Source of the DNA: Leeia speluncae
Lineage (GTDB): Bacteria; Pseudomonadota; Gammaproteobacteria; Burkholderiales; Leeiaceae
Length of the DNA: 64,000 nt
NCBI RefSeq assembly: GCF_020564625.1
Contig: NZ_JAJBZT010000005.1
Coordinates: 1 to 64,000 of the forward strand
Reading direction: 5' to 3'
Shown here one piece after another: positions 33,789 to 42,664 of this stretch. The notes beneath the pieces are model-generated. The model did not search any database, had not been told where the DNA came from, and saw only the letters and a list, made by a program, of their open reading frames with translations. Position numbers and translations under genes: made by a program. The stretch's first letter is position 1, and each line of letters begins with the position of its first letter.

Positions 33789-36422
33789 ATGCGCACACGC
33801 TCCTCTTGGATACGTGACAGCTTGTTTGCATTAATTGTCGTCGTTGGCTTTCTTGCCTTAACGAAGACAACGACTTTCTTTGATAGTTTTGAAGGAAAAG
33901 TCTACGACACAGGCCTCAAGTTAGCGAAGCGCCAGCCTAGTAATGAAATAGCCGTCATCGCGATTGACGATAAAAGCCTGAGAAGTATCGGACGTTGGCC
34001 ATGGTCTAGAGAAGTCATGGCAAGATTTACCGCGCAGCTTTCTAGTGGAGAACCCAAAAGCATCGTCAATACGGTGTTCTTTTTTGATCCACAGACCGAT
34101 CCGGGCATGGTTTATATTAATAAACTCATCCCGTTAGTAGCCAAAGCGCAAGCCGCGGAGAATGGTCAGCGTAATACGCCACCAACAACGGTATCGCCAG
34201 CCCCCGCAGATGGTAACGCTACCGAGTCTCCTGATACACCCGCCCCTGTTACCCAAGCACCAGAAGCACCGCAAGTAAAAAACCCTTACTTACAATCAAT
34301 GAGCCAGGTACTCAAAGATGCAGATAAAAACCTGAACGTTGATAAAAAACTAGCGGATGCCATTGAAAAATCTGGCACGGTCGTCCTATCTGCTGACTTC
34401 ACTCTGCCACAAGCAGGAGAAGCAATTGGTCGTCCGAATAATGAACCTGGATACATTAGCAATTTTCAGATCCCGCAAATTCAAGATAATGGACGCAGCA
34501 ATTTAAGCTTAACCGCCAAAGACGCCAACTGGCCTTTAGATGTGTTTGGGTCTCACGCAGCGGCAATTGGCTATAGCATGTACATCCCAGATACAGATGG
34601 CGTGGTTCGGCAAGAATCCCTCTATATCAAATTAGGCGATAGTTACTATCCTTCACTTTCTCTTATTGCTGCGGCACGACAAAAAAATCTTTCACTTGCC
34701 GACATTAGCCTCACCACGGGTGGGCCACTTAGTTTAACCAATCAAAAGTTACCAGCAGATAGTGCTGGCATTATTCGCCCTTACTTTTACGCGAATGACA
34801 AACCATTTCCTGTTGATTCATTCTTTGATGTTTTAAGCGGGGCGATACCTGCTGAAAAATATAAAGACAAACTCGTTTTAGTTGGCACCATTGCCAATGG
34901 GCTTGGCGATCAGTTAGTGACGCCAACCAATACAAGCACACCGCCCGTGATTGCGCTTGCTCACTCGACATCTAGCTTACTTCAAGGCGATGCAATCTCT
35001 CAGCCCGCTTGGGCCGATTGGAGTGCCACCAGCACCATCACCTTTATCGCCCTTTATCTCATGTTCATTTTGCCAAGACTTCCTGCCAGAGCAGGTGCTG
35101 TCGTGAGTCTTGTATTACTGGCCGCATGTATCGGCTGCGAACTTTATTTATTAGCCAACCAGCTTAAATGGGTCCCACTCACCATCCCCGCACTCTTGCT
35201 GGCAATTGGTCATTTAGCCATGACCACTAGGAAGTTCTTGTTTACCGAAGATGGCAAAGCAAGAGCAGATGCAGAGTCCGCAGAGAGTAACCGTATGCTT
35301 GGCTTAGCCTTCCAAGGTCAAGGCCAACTTGATTTAGCGTTTGATAAATTCAGAAAATGCCCGCTAGATGAAAGCATGATGGATGTGCTGTACAACTTGG
35401 CATTAGATTTTGAACGCAAGCGTCTATTTAATAAGTCACTTGCTGTTTACGAATATATGAAGTCATTCAGCACAAAATTTAGAGATGTACCCGAGCGCTT
35501 AGAACGAGCCAAACAAATGCAAGGCACCGTCATTTTGTCGAATGCAGCGGGCTCTCCACAAGGCACGCTCATTACCGAAGGCACCGAAAAGCCGATGCTT
35601 GGCCGCTATCAAATTGAACGCGAACTAGGCAAAGGAGCAATGGGGGTTGTTTATTTCGGTCGAGACCCAAAAATTGGTCGGACAGTTGCCATCAAGACAA
35701 TGGCTTTATCGGAAGAGTTTGCTCCAGAAGAATTAGCCAAAGCACGTCAGCGCTTCTTCAGAGAAGCCGAAACTGCAGGTCAATTAAATCACCCGAATAT
35801 TGTGACCATTTATGATGCGGGCGAAGAGCATGATCTAGCGTATATTGCGATGGAGTTCTTAAAAGGACAAAACTTAGAGCAATATACACAAAAGGATCAT
35901 TTACTCCCTCGTGCATTAGTGTTAAACATTGTGGCACAAATTGCGGAAGCGCTGGATTATGCACATAAGCAGCAAGTGGTTCACAGGGATATTAAACCTG
36001 GCAATATTATGTACGAGCCGGCTAGTCGCCAAATCAAAGTAACCGACTTTGGTATTGCACGGATTACCGACTCTAGCCGAACACGAACTGGGCTGGTACT
36101 AGGTACCCCTAGTTACATGTCTCCAGAACAATTGTCTGGTAAACGAGTTGATGGTCGATCTGATCTCTTCTCGCTAGGCGTAATGCTGTACCAACTATTG
36201 ACCGGACACTTGCCATTTGAGGGGGAGTCAATGGCAGAGTTAATGTTTAGAATTGCGAATGAAACCCCTACAGACATTACCACCTATGCTGCAGATATTC
36301 CTAGTTGCGTAGTGGAAATTATCAACAAAGCTTTACAGAAAGATCCGGACCGTCGATTTATTAATGGATCCGATTTTGCCAGATCACTAAAGCGCTGTAG
36401 TTTGGAATGTGAACATGGCTGA
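33789..36422 (+). CDS. CHASE2-domain transmembrane Ser/Thr protein kinase
   Basis: I start this at the ATG at 33789 (GGA upstream, just before the first membrane helix), giving 877 residues; an ATG at 33696 would add 31 residues. Order: TM (about 10-28), extracytoplasmic CHASE2 domain (IAVIAIDDKSLRSIGRWPWSR ... KDKLVLVGTIANGLGD) carrying a Pro/Ala/Thr-rich insert at about 125-165, three TM helices (about 415-480), a TPR-like helical stretch, then a complete PknB-type kinase: GKGAMGVVYFG loop, VAIK lysine about 636, catalytic VVHRDIKPGN (HRD about 732) and TDFGIAR (DFG about 753). It overlaps the PP2C phosphatase gene by eight bases, so kinase and phosphatase are co-translated. Confidence 0.93.
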   Translation: MRTRSSWIRDSLFALIVVVGFLALTKTTTFFDSFEGKVYDTGLKLAKRQPSNEIAVIAIDDKSLRSIGRWPWSREVMARFTAQLSSGEPKSIVNTVFFFDPQTDPGMVYINKLIPLVAKAQAAENGQRNTPPTTVSPAPADGNATESPDTPAPVTQAPEAPQVKNPYLQSMSQVLKDADKNLNVDKKLADAIEKSGTVVLSADFTLPQAGEAIGRPNNEPGYISNFQIPQIQDNGRSNLSLTAKDANWPLDVFGSHAAAIGYSMYIPDTDGVVRQESLYIKLGDSYYPSLSLIAAARQKNLSLADISLTTGGPLSLTNQKLPADSAGIIRPYFYANDKPFPVDSFFDVLSGAIPAEKYKDKLVLVGTIANGLGDQLVTPTNTSTPPVIALAHSTSSLLQGDAISQPAWADWSATSTITFIALYLMFILPRLPARAGAVVSLVLLAACIGCELYLLANQLKWVPLTIPALLLAIGHLAMTTRKFLFTEDGKARADAESAESNRMLGLAFQGQGQLDLAFDKFRKCPLDESMMDVLYNLALDFERKRLFNKSLAVYEYMKSFSTKFRDVPERLERAKQMQGTVILSNAAGSPQGTLITEGTEKPMLGRYQIERELGKGAMGVVYFGRDPKIGRTVAIKTMALSEEFAPEELAKARQRFFREAETAGQLNHPNIVTIYDAGEEHDLAYIAMEFLKGQNLEQYTQKDHLLPRALVLNIVAQIAEALDYAHKQQVVHRDIKPGNIMYEPASRQIKVTDFGIARITDSSRTRTGLVLGTPSYMSPEQLSGKRVDGRSDLFSLGVMLYQLLTGHLPFEGESMAELMFRIANETPTDITTYAADIPSCVVEIINKALQKDPDRRFINGSDFARSLKRCSLECEHG

Positions 36423-37242
36423 GAAAGACCAATTAGTATCCATGTTGGGGCAAACGCACCCAGGCATGGAAAGAGAACATAACGAAGACGCTATTTGGAT
36501 GGATAGCAGTCTTGGTTTAGCTATTCTTGCAGATGGCATGGGCGGCTATAACGCAGGAGAAGTTGCCAGCGGCATGGCCGTTGCCTGTATTAGTACCGAT
36601 ATTCGGATTAAGCTTGATCCCTTGAATGGCAGCAAAAAAGACCCGCTTGAAACGACAGTGCAATTTTACGAGCGCCTTTTACAACAAGCGACGTTATATG
36701 CCAACCAAGAGATTTTAGAAACTGCAGAGAGACAGCCAGAATGCCAAGGCATGGGCACCACCTTGGTTGCGGTCAAGTTTTATGACAAGATGGTAACCGT
36801 TGCGCACGTTGGTGATGCTAGGCTCTATCGTCTGCGCAATGGCCTTTTAGAGGTCATGACAAAAGACCACTCGCTATTACAAGAACAGTTAGATAGTGGA
36901 TTGCTCACACCAGAAGCTGCGCGCTACGTTCCTTATCGCAATTTAGTGACTCGCGCTGTTGGTGTACAGGCCGCACTAGATGTTGATGTACAAACGTTAG
37001 CGATTGAAGAAGGGGATATTTACCTACTCTGTTCTGATGGATTAAATGACATGCTAACGGATGAAGAGATTGGCTATACGCTTGAAAGCGCAATCACTTC
37101 ACCACAGTTAGCCATCGACCTGCTTATTCAACAAGCGAATGATGCAGGCGGCAAAGACAATATTTCGGTTATCGTCGCCAGAGTTGAGGGCGAGGTAGTG
37201 AGCACCAATGGTGCGTTGGACTGGCTAATGCCTTGGAGATAA
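36415..37242 (+). CDS. PP2C-family Ser/Thr protein phosphatase
   Basis: The 275-residue phosphatase (ATG at 36415; a GTG two codons earlier is the alternative) has the metal-binding PP2C motifs REHNEDAIW (Asp25), ILADGMGGYNAGEVAS (Asp40), VAHVGDARLYRLR, LLCSDGLNDMLTDEE and GGKDNISVIVAR. It is cytoplasmic, manganese or magnesium dependent, and most like PstP/Stp1, the partner phosphatases of bacterial PknB-like kinases. Its coding sequence begins inside the end of the kinase gene, and an FHA gene follows seven bases later. Confidence 0.94.
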   Translation: MAEKDQLVSMLGQTHPGMEREHNEDAIWMDSSLGLAILADGMGGYNAGEVASGMAVACISTDIRIKLDPLNGSKKDPLETTVQFYERLLQQATLYANQEILETAERQPECQGMGTTLVAVKFYDKMVTVAHVGDARLYRLRNGLLEVMTKDHSLLQEQLDSGLLTPEAARYVPYRNLVTRAVGVQAALDVDVQTLAIEEGDIYLLCSDGLNDMLTDEEIGYTLESAITSPQLAIDLLIQQANDAGGKDNISVIVARVEGEVVSTNGALDWLMPWR

Positions 37243-37249
37243 GCGCAAC

Positions 37250-37984
37250 ATGGCAAAGCTGATACTTTCATTAGATGGGGCAGAACTGCGTGAGATTCCA
37301 CTCACTGGCAGCCGAATTACCATTGGCAGAAAACCACACAACCAAATTGTGTTAAACAATTTGGCGGTAAGTGGCGAACATGCATTGTTAATTCGAAACA
37401 GAAATGAATACGTACTGGAAGACAGACAAAGTACCAACGGCACCTTCGTTAACGGCCAACCGGTGAGCAAAGTTCGTCTAAATAATCACGATACCATCGG
37501 GATTGCGCGTTATCGCTTAAGATACGTCGATGACACTGCTTACAAACCACAAGCAGGCCAGTTTGAAAATACCGTACTAATTGCACCAATGAGTACAACT
37601 AGCCATAGTGATGCACCAAGAAAAGCCGTAGCCGTGGCACCTGCACCAGTAGTTACACCACCACCGCTAGAAAGCTTAACTGAACCACCATCATTACCTC
37701 CTCAAAAGGCGCAGATCGAAGCCAAAGTTGTCATCGCAAATGGCCCGAATGCAGGCAAAGAACTGGTGATTAGCAAAAACTTTGTGACACTTGGGAAACC
37801 AGGTTTCCAAGTAGCCGTGATTAGCCGTCGTCCGCAGGGCTTTTTCCTAACGCATGTTGAAGGCGCGCAACACCCGATTGTGAATGGTGAATCGATTGGC
37901 ACCCAAGCGTTTGAACTTTCCACGCAAGATGAAATTGAGCTAGCGGGGATTGTGCTTCGGTTTGTCATGACTAGCCGGATTTAA
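37250..37984 (+). CDS. FHA-domain protein with a second degenerate FHA domain
   Basis: The 244 residues contain an N-terminal FHA domain (about 22-92) with the phosphothreonine-binding residues in place: ITIGRKPHNQIVL (Gly-Arg), AVSGEHALL (Ser, His) and STNGTFVNGQ (Asn-Gly). An Ala/Pro-rich linker leads to a second FHA-like fold (about 158-238), which keeps the strand pattern and VNGESIGT but lacks the Arg after Gly (LGKPGF) and so probably does not bind phosphate. It probably reads the phosphorylated kinase or its targets. GGAGAT lies before the ATG. Confidence 0.88.
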   Translation: MAKLILSLDGAELREIPLTGSRITIGRKPHNQIVLNNLAVSGEHALLIRNRNEYVLEDRQSTNGTFVNGQPVSKVRLNNHDTIGIARYRLRYVDDTAYKPQAGQFENTVLIAPMSTTSHSDAPRKAVAVAPAPVVTPPPLESLTEPPSLPPQKAQIEAKVVIANGPNAGKELVISKNFVTLGKPGFQVAVISRRPQGFFLTHVEGAQHPIVNGESIGTQAFELSTQDEIELAGIVLRFVMTSRI

Positions 37985-37989
37985 GCACC

Positions 37990-40212
37990 GTGAAAACTTA
38001 CTTCAAACAACACCGCTGGCCGTTATTGGTAAGCGGTTTGTTTTTTCTACTGCTCGTCGCAGATAGCATTGGCTTACTTCATTTACCCGCCGTAGAAACG
38101 CTTGAGCAAAGTTATTACGACTTCCGTTTAAACCAGCACCAGCCAACAAAGCAATCTGATCAAGTAGTCATCGTCGATATCGATGAGAAAACACTTGCAG
38201 TGGAAGGTCAATGGCCCTGGCCAAGGCAACGTTTTGCGAAATTACTCGATCAGCTAACCAATACGTATCAAGTTAAATTAGTAGGCTTAGATATCACATT
38301 TGCGGAACCAGATTCACACAACCCATTACCGTTACTCAAACAACTTGGGCAAACGGAATTAAAAGAAAATACGCAATTCCAGCAAACACTCGCGCGCTTA
38401 GCGCCCATGCTAGATCCTGATGCGCAACTAGCAGAAAGCCTAAAACATAAAGAAATCATTTTAGGTTATTACTTCTCTAATGAATCAACCCGGCAGTTTG
38501 GGCAAATTCCAGCCCCCTCTCTCAGTAGTGATTTATTGCCGGCTTATTCACTGAATCACTTACCCAATTTTACGGGCTATGGGGCCAACTTAGCACAACT
38601 ACAAAATGTGGCGGTTGGTGCAGGTCACTTTAATCCATTTACAGACCCGGATGGTTTAATCCGAAGAGTCCCCTTATTAGAGAAATACAATAACGGTTTA
38701 TATGAATCCCTCGCGGTGAGGATGTACCGTCGGCTACAAGGGGATCCACCTATTTTACCAATCAGCCAATCAGCTGCCGGTGGCTATGAAGCAATTGAAC
38801 AATTGTTGATTGATGATTACAAAATCCCTGTTGATCAATCACTGAATGCATTAGTACCTTATCGCGGTCCTGCGCGAACCTTCACTTATTTATCGGCAAC
38901 CGATGTCCTAACGGGCAAAACACCTGTGGCGCAACTAAAAAATAAAATCGTTTTAGTTGGCACGTCTTCCATTGGTTTGGCTGATTTACGAAATACACCT
39001 GTTGGCAATGCTTATCCGGGTGTCGAAATCCATGCCAATTTACTGGCGGGTTTATTGGATAGGCACATCCCTTTCCGACCAACTTACGCCATCGGGATCG
39101 AACTGCTTCTCCTTTGCGTACTGTTTGTCACGCTAACCATTGCACTCATTCGTGCAAAAGCGATCTTTGCGGCGATCACGGCCGCTGGCATCATGTTGAT
39201 CCTTGTTCTTACCAACCAATGGATTTGGCAAGCGCAACTCACTGACTTACCAGTGATCCGATGTTTGTTATTGGTATTTGGACTCTTTGTTATCTTCATG
39301 ACCTTTGGCTTCTTTTCAGAAACCAACCTTAAACGCCAGTTGGCCAATCGATTTGGGCAATACGTTCCGCCAGAAATCGTCGAAAAGATGTATGAATCTC
39401 CTGAGGACTATACAACGGAAGGTCAAAACCGCGAGTTAAGCGTTCTGTTTAGCGATGTTAGAGACTTTACCTCCCTCTCGGCGCACTTAAGCCCTGTGCA
39501 ACTCACAGAAGTCATGAATCTATTACTGAGTGAATTAACCGAAGTCGTCAGAGAAAAACATCTAGGGACCATTGACAAATATATTGGCGATTGCATCATG
39601 GCCTTCTGGGGGGCGCCTGTCATGGATGAGCAACATCCATCCCACGCCATATCTGCCGCACTGAGCATGCAAGCCACCATGGTTCGCTTACGTCCTGAAT
39701 TTGCAAAACGCCAGTTAGCCCCCTTACAAATTGGGGTCGGCATTAATACCGGACAAATGGTGGTAGGAGAAATGGGCTCTCGCTACCGTACAGCCTATAC
39801 TGTAATGGGAGATGCGGTGAATCTAGCCGCCCGCTTAGAAGCACTAACCAAGCATTACGGTGTGGGTATTTTGGTTGGGGAAGACACTTACAAAGCGACT
39901 AAAGATCAGTTTTTATTTAGACATATCGGGCAAGTCATCGTCAAAGGACGGGACGAACCAACCAGTATTTTTGAACCGATTTGTGAAATCCATGCGGCTT
40001 CGCCGGTGTTACTCAAATCTGTAGAGTTGTTCAACCAGATGATGCAGCAATATAGCCAAGGCGAGTTCCTTGCCGCGCAGCAGATCTTGATGCAGTTAAT
40101 AGAGAAAGAGCCAGATACCCTCCTGTATTTGCATGTTGAACATTCAATCAAGGAACTCATCGCGAATCCACCCCGCCACTGGGATGGCATTACTAGAATG
40201 AAAGAAAAATAA
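37990..40212 (+). CDS. CHASE2-domain adenylate cyclase (class III)
   Basis: The 740-residue protein (GTG start, five bases after the FHA stop) has an N-terminal TM, an extracytoplasmic CHASE2 domain (VVIVDIDEKTLAVEGQWPWPRQ ... KNKIVLVGTSSIGLADLRNTP), three TM helices (about 367-440) and a class III cyclase domain: metal-binding Asp489 in VLFSDVRDFT, Asp534 in KYIGDCIMAFWG, adenine-specifying Lys530 and Asp608 (VMGDAVNLAARLE), with Asn611 and Arg615. These residues fit adenylate rather than guanylate cyclase. The same CHASE2 sensor type occurs in the kinase at the operon start, so both may sense one signal. Confidence 0.93.
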   Translation: MKTYFKQHRWPLLVSGLFFLLLVADSIGLLHLPAVETLEQSYYDFRLNQHQPTKQSDQVVIVDIDEKTLAVEGQWPWPRQRFAKLLDQLTNTYQVKLVGLDITFAEPDSHNPLPLLKQLGQTELKENTQFQQTLARLAPMLDPDAQLAESLKHKEIILGYYFSNESTRQFGQIPAPSLSSDLLPAYSLNHLPNFTGYGANLAQLQNVAVGAGHFNPFTDPDGLIRRVPLLEKYNNGLYESLAVRMYRRLQGDPPILPISQSAAGGYEAIEQLLIDDYKIPVDQSLNALVPYRGPARTFTYLSATDVLTGKTPVAQLKNKIVLVGTSSIGLADLRNTPVGNAYPGVEIHANLLAGLLDRHIPFRPTYAIGIELLLLCVLFVTLTIALIRAKAIFAAITAAGIMLILVLTNQWIWQAQLTDLPVIRCLLLVFGLFVIFMTFGFFSETNLKRQLANRFGQYVPPEIVEKMYESPEDYTTEGQNRELSVLFSDVRDFTSLSAHLSPVQLTEVMNLLLSELTEVVREKHLGTIDKYIGDCIMAFWGAPVMDEQHPSHAISAALSMQATMVRLRPEFAKRQLAPLQIGVGINTGQMVVGEMGSRYRTAYTVMGDAVNLAARLEALTKHYGVGILVGEDTYKATKDQFLFRHIGQVIVKGRDEPTSIFEPICEIHAASPVLLKSVELFNQMMQQYSQGEFLAAQQILMQLIEKEPDTLLYLHVEHSIKELIANPPRHWDGITRMKEK

Positions 40213-40213
40213 G

Positions 40214-42595
40214 ATGGAAATTTCAGTCCTAGGATGTAGCGGCGGTATAGGCGGTGACAGACGCACCACTTCTTTTTTACTTAACGACCACACATTAATT
40301 GATGCAGGTACTGGAGTGGGGGATTTATCTCTTGATCAACTATTAAAGATTGATCAAGTCTTTCTGACCCACGCCCATCTTGATCATTGCTGCATGTTAC
40401 CGATGCTGATTGATGCCGGTGCGGGTATTCGCACAAAACCAATTGAAGTGCATGCCAATGCAGAAACCATCGCGGTTCTGTCTGCACACATGTTCAATAA
40501 TAAGTTGTGGCCAGACTTTACTAGCATTCCAAGCAAAGAAGCACCGTTTGTCCGTCTGAATACCTTAGCTGTAGATGATGAAATCAGTCTTGACCCGGTG
40601 ACTACCTTGCACGTATTGCCAGCCAATCACTCGGTTCCTGCGGTGGGCTATGGCATCAGCACCTTTGGTAAAACGTGGATTTTCACCGGCGACACCAAAG
40701 GCAGCCCAATTTTCTGGGAAAAGCTGAACCAACTGCCAGCACCTACTTGGCTCGTGATCGAAACCTCGTTTACCAATCAAGACCATCACCTAGCCAATGT
40801 GTCTGGCCACCTTTGCCCTGATAGTTTAATTGCTCAGTTAGATCAATTATCCGCAGGTTGCCACCTTGTGATTACCCATCTAAAACCAGGTGAAGAAGAA
40901 GCCATCTTAGAGGAGCTACAGGCGACCAACCCCTTGATTGGCGATATCACGGCCATTCGATCTGGTTTTCGGTTTGAATTAACCGAGTCGCAAGCAGATA
41001 TCATCCCCGCCAATCCAAGCATTGGCGCAGAATGGCTGGATGAATTAAATAAAATTGGTACCGACTTATCCGCAGAAAAAGATCTCGCCACCCTATTAGA
41101 GCGTATTCTCATTGCGGCCAAAACTTACTCGAATGCAGATGGTGGCACGGTTTATAGATTAATAGACAACCACTTAAAATTTGAAACGGTCCTAAACGAT
41201 TCGCTAGGCTTTGCAATGGGCGGCACCACCGGCAAAGCAATTTCCTTCCCACCTATCGCACTCTCAAATAATGGTGTAGCCAATCACCATCATGTAGTTG
41301 CCCATGCCGCACTTACCGGACAAACCATTAACATCGAAGATGCCTACACGGCAGATGGTTATGACTTTAGCGGCACCAAAGCATTTGATGAACGCACGGG
41401 TTATCGCTCCCGCTCCTTTTTAACCGTGCCGATGAAAGATCATGACGGGCAAGTGATTGGCGTGTTGCAGTTAATCAATGCTCGCTACCCTGATAGTGGA
41501 CGTATTATTGGTTTTAGCCATGCCGTTCAGCGACAGGTTGAGTCCTTAGCATCCCAAGCAGCGATTGCGCTTGGCAACCGCCTCCTGATTGACCAGTTAG
41601 AAATGCTATTCGAGTCCTTAATCAACCTGATTAACCAGGCACTGGATGAAAAATCCCCGTACACCGGTGGTCACTGTGCTCGAGTACCCGAATTAACCAT
41701 GCAGCTGGCGAATGCCACTGCAAATGTTGATTATGGCCCGTATCAATCGTTCTCTTTGGATGCAAAAGACAAGTACGAACTCAAGATTGCCAGCCTCTTG
41801 CATGACTGTGGAAAAATCACTACCCCCGTGCATGTGGTAGACAAGTCGACCAAGCTAGAAACCATTTATGATCGTATCGAGGAAGTGAATCGCCGCTTTG
41901 ATATCGCCAGTAAAGAACTCGAACTTCAAATGTTGCGTGGCAACGCTACCGAAGCAGAAACCAATAGCGCCTTAGCAGCCTTAGAAAATGATCGACAATT
42001 TATTAATCAGACCAATCGTGGTGGTGAATGGTTAAGTGATGAGGCCGTCCAACGGATTACACAAATTGCCAGTCGGACTTGGCATGATGCAGCGGGCAAT
42101 GCATACCCCATCCTGACCGAGAACGAAGTCAACAACCTGTCTGTAAGAAAAGGGACGTTAACTGACGAAGAGCGCCAAATTATTAATCACCATATAAATG
42201 TCACCATCAATATGCTAGAAGCGCTCCCATGGCCGCCTCATTTAGCCAGAGTGCCAGAGTTTGCTGGCGGGCATCACGAGCGAATGGACGGCAAAGGCTA
42301 CCCTAAGGGCCTCACCAAAGAAGAAATGAGCGTACAAGCCCGCATGATGGGCATTGCGGACATTTTTGAAGCACTTACCGCTGCTGATCGGCCATATAAG
42401 CCCGGATTAAAGCTATCTGTCGCGCTGACCATCTTGGGCAAAATGTGCAAAGACCAACATATTGACCCAGATCTCTTTGAAATCTTCGTAAAAGAAAAGG
42501 TCTACCTCTCTTACGCAGAAATGTTCTTACCCCCCCATCAAATTGACGAAGTGAATATCGACCTCATCCCGGGGTGGAGCGGCTTTCAGGGCTAG
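40214..42595 (+). CDS. Metallo-beta-lactamase/class II phosphodiesterase-like, GAF and HD-GYP fusion
   Basis: The 793-residue protein has three parts. Residues 1-260 form a metallo-beta-lactamase fold with HAHLDH (53-58), further metal ligands in ANHSVP (His139), FTGDTKG (Asp160) and ITHLKPG (His222); the HxHLDH form resembles class II cyclic-nucleotide phosphodiesterases. Residues about 290-455 are a GAF domain. Residues about 465-780 are an HD-GYP c-di-GMP phosphodiesterase: ASLLHDCGKI (HD 530-531) and GHHERMDGKGYPKGL (HHE 687-689, GYP 695-697), with extra helices between. It starts two bases after the cyclase stop. It may hydrolyse cAMP and c-di-GMP, both inferred from motifs. Confidence 0.88.
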   Translation: MEISVLGCSGGIGGDRRTTSFLLNDHTLIDAGTGVGDLSLDQLLKIDQVFLTHAHLDHCCMLPMLIDAGAGIRTKPIEVHANAETIAVLSAHMFNNKLWPDFTSIPSKEAPFVRLNTLAVDDEISLDPVTTLHVLPANHSVPAVGYGISTFGKTWIFTGDTKGSPIFWEKLNQLPAPTWLVIETSFTNQDHHLANVSGHLCPDSLIAQLDQLSAGCHLVITHLKPGEEEAILEELQATNPLIGDITAIRSGFRFELTESQADIIPANPSIGAEWLDELNKIGTDLSAEKDLATLLERILIAAKTYSNADGGTVYRLIDNHLKFETVLNDSLGFAMGGTTGKAISFPPIALSNNGVANHHHVVAHAALTGQTINIEDAYTADGYDFSGTKAFDERTGYRSRSFLTVPMKDHDGQVIGVLQLINARYPDSGRIIGFSHAVQRQVESLASQAAIALGNRLLIDQLEMLFESLINLINQALDEKSPYTGGHCARVPELTMQLANATANVDYGPYQSFSLDAKDKYELKIASLLHDCGKITTPVHVVDKSTKLETIYDRIEEVNRRFDIASKELELQMLRGNATEAETNSALAALENDRQFINQTNRGGEWLSDEAVQRITQIASRTWHDAAGNAYPILTENEVNNLSVRKGTLTDEERQIINHHINVTINMLEALPWPPHLARVPEFAGGHHERMDGKGYPKGLTKEEMSVQARMMGIADIFEALTAADRPYKPGLKLSVALTILGKMCKDQHIDPDLFEIFVKEKVYLSYAEMFLPPHQIDEVNIDLIPGWSGFQG

Positions 42596-42664
42596 CACAA
42601 TTTCTGATATCAGGCGAAAATACACGCTTACATTTGAATGCCTAATGTAGACATCGCCACCTAG

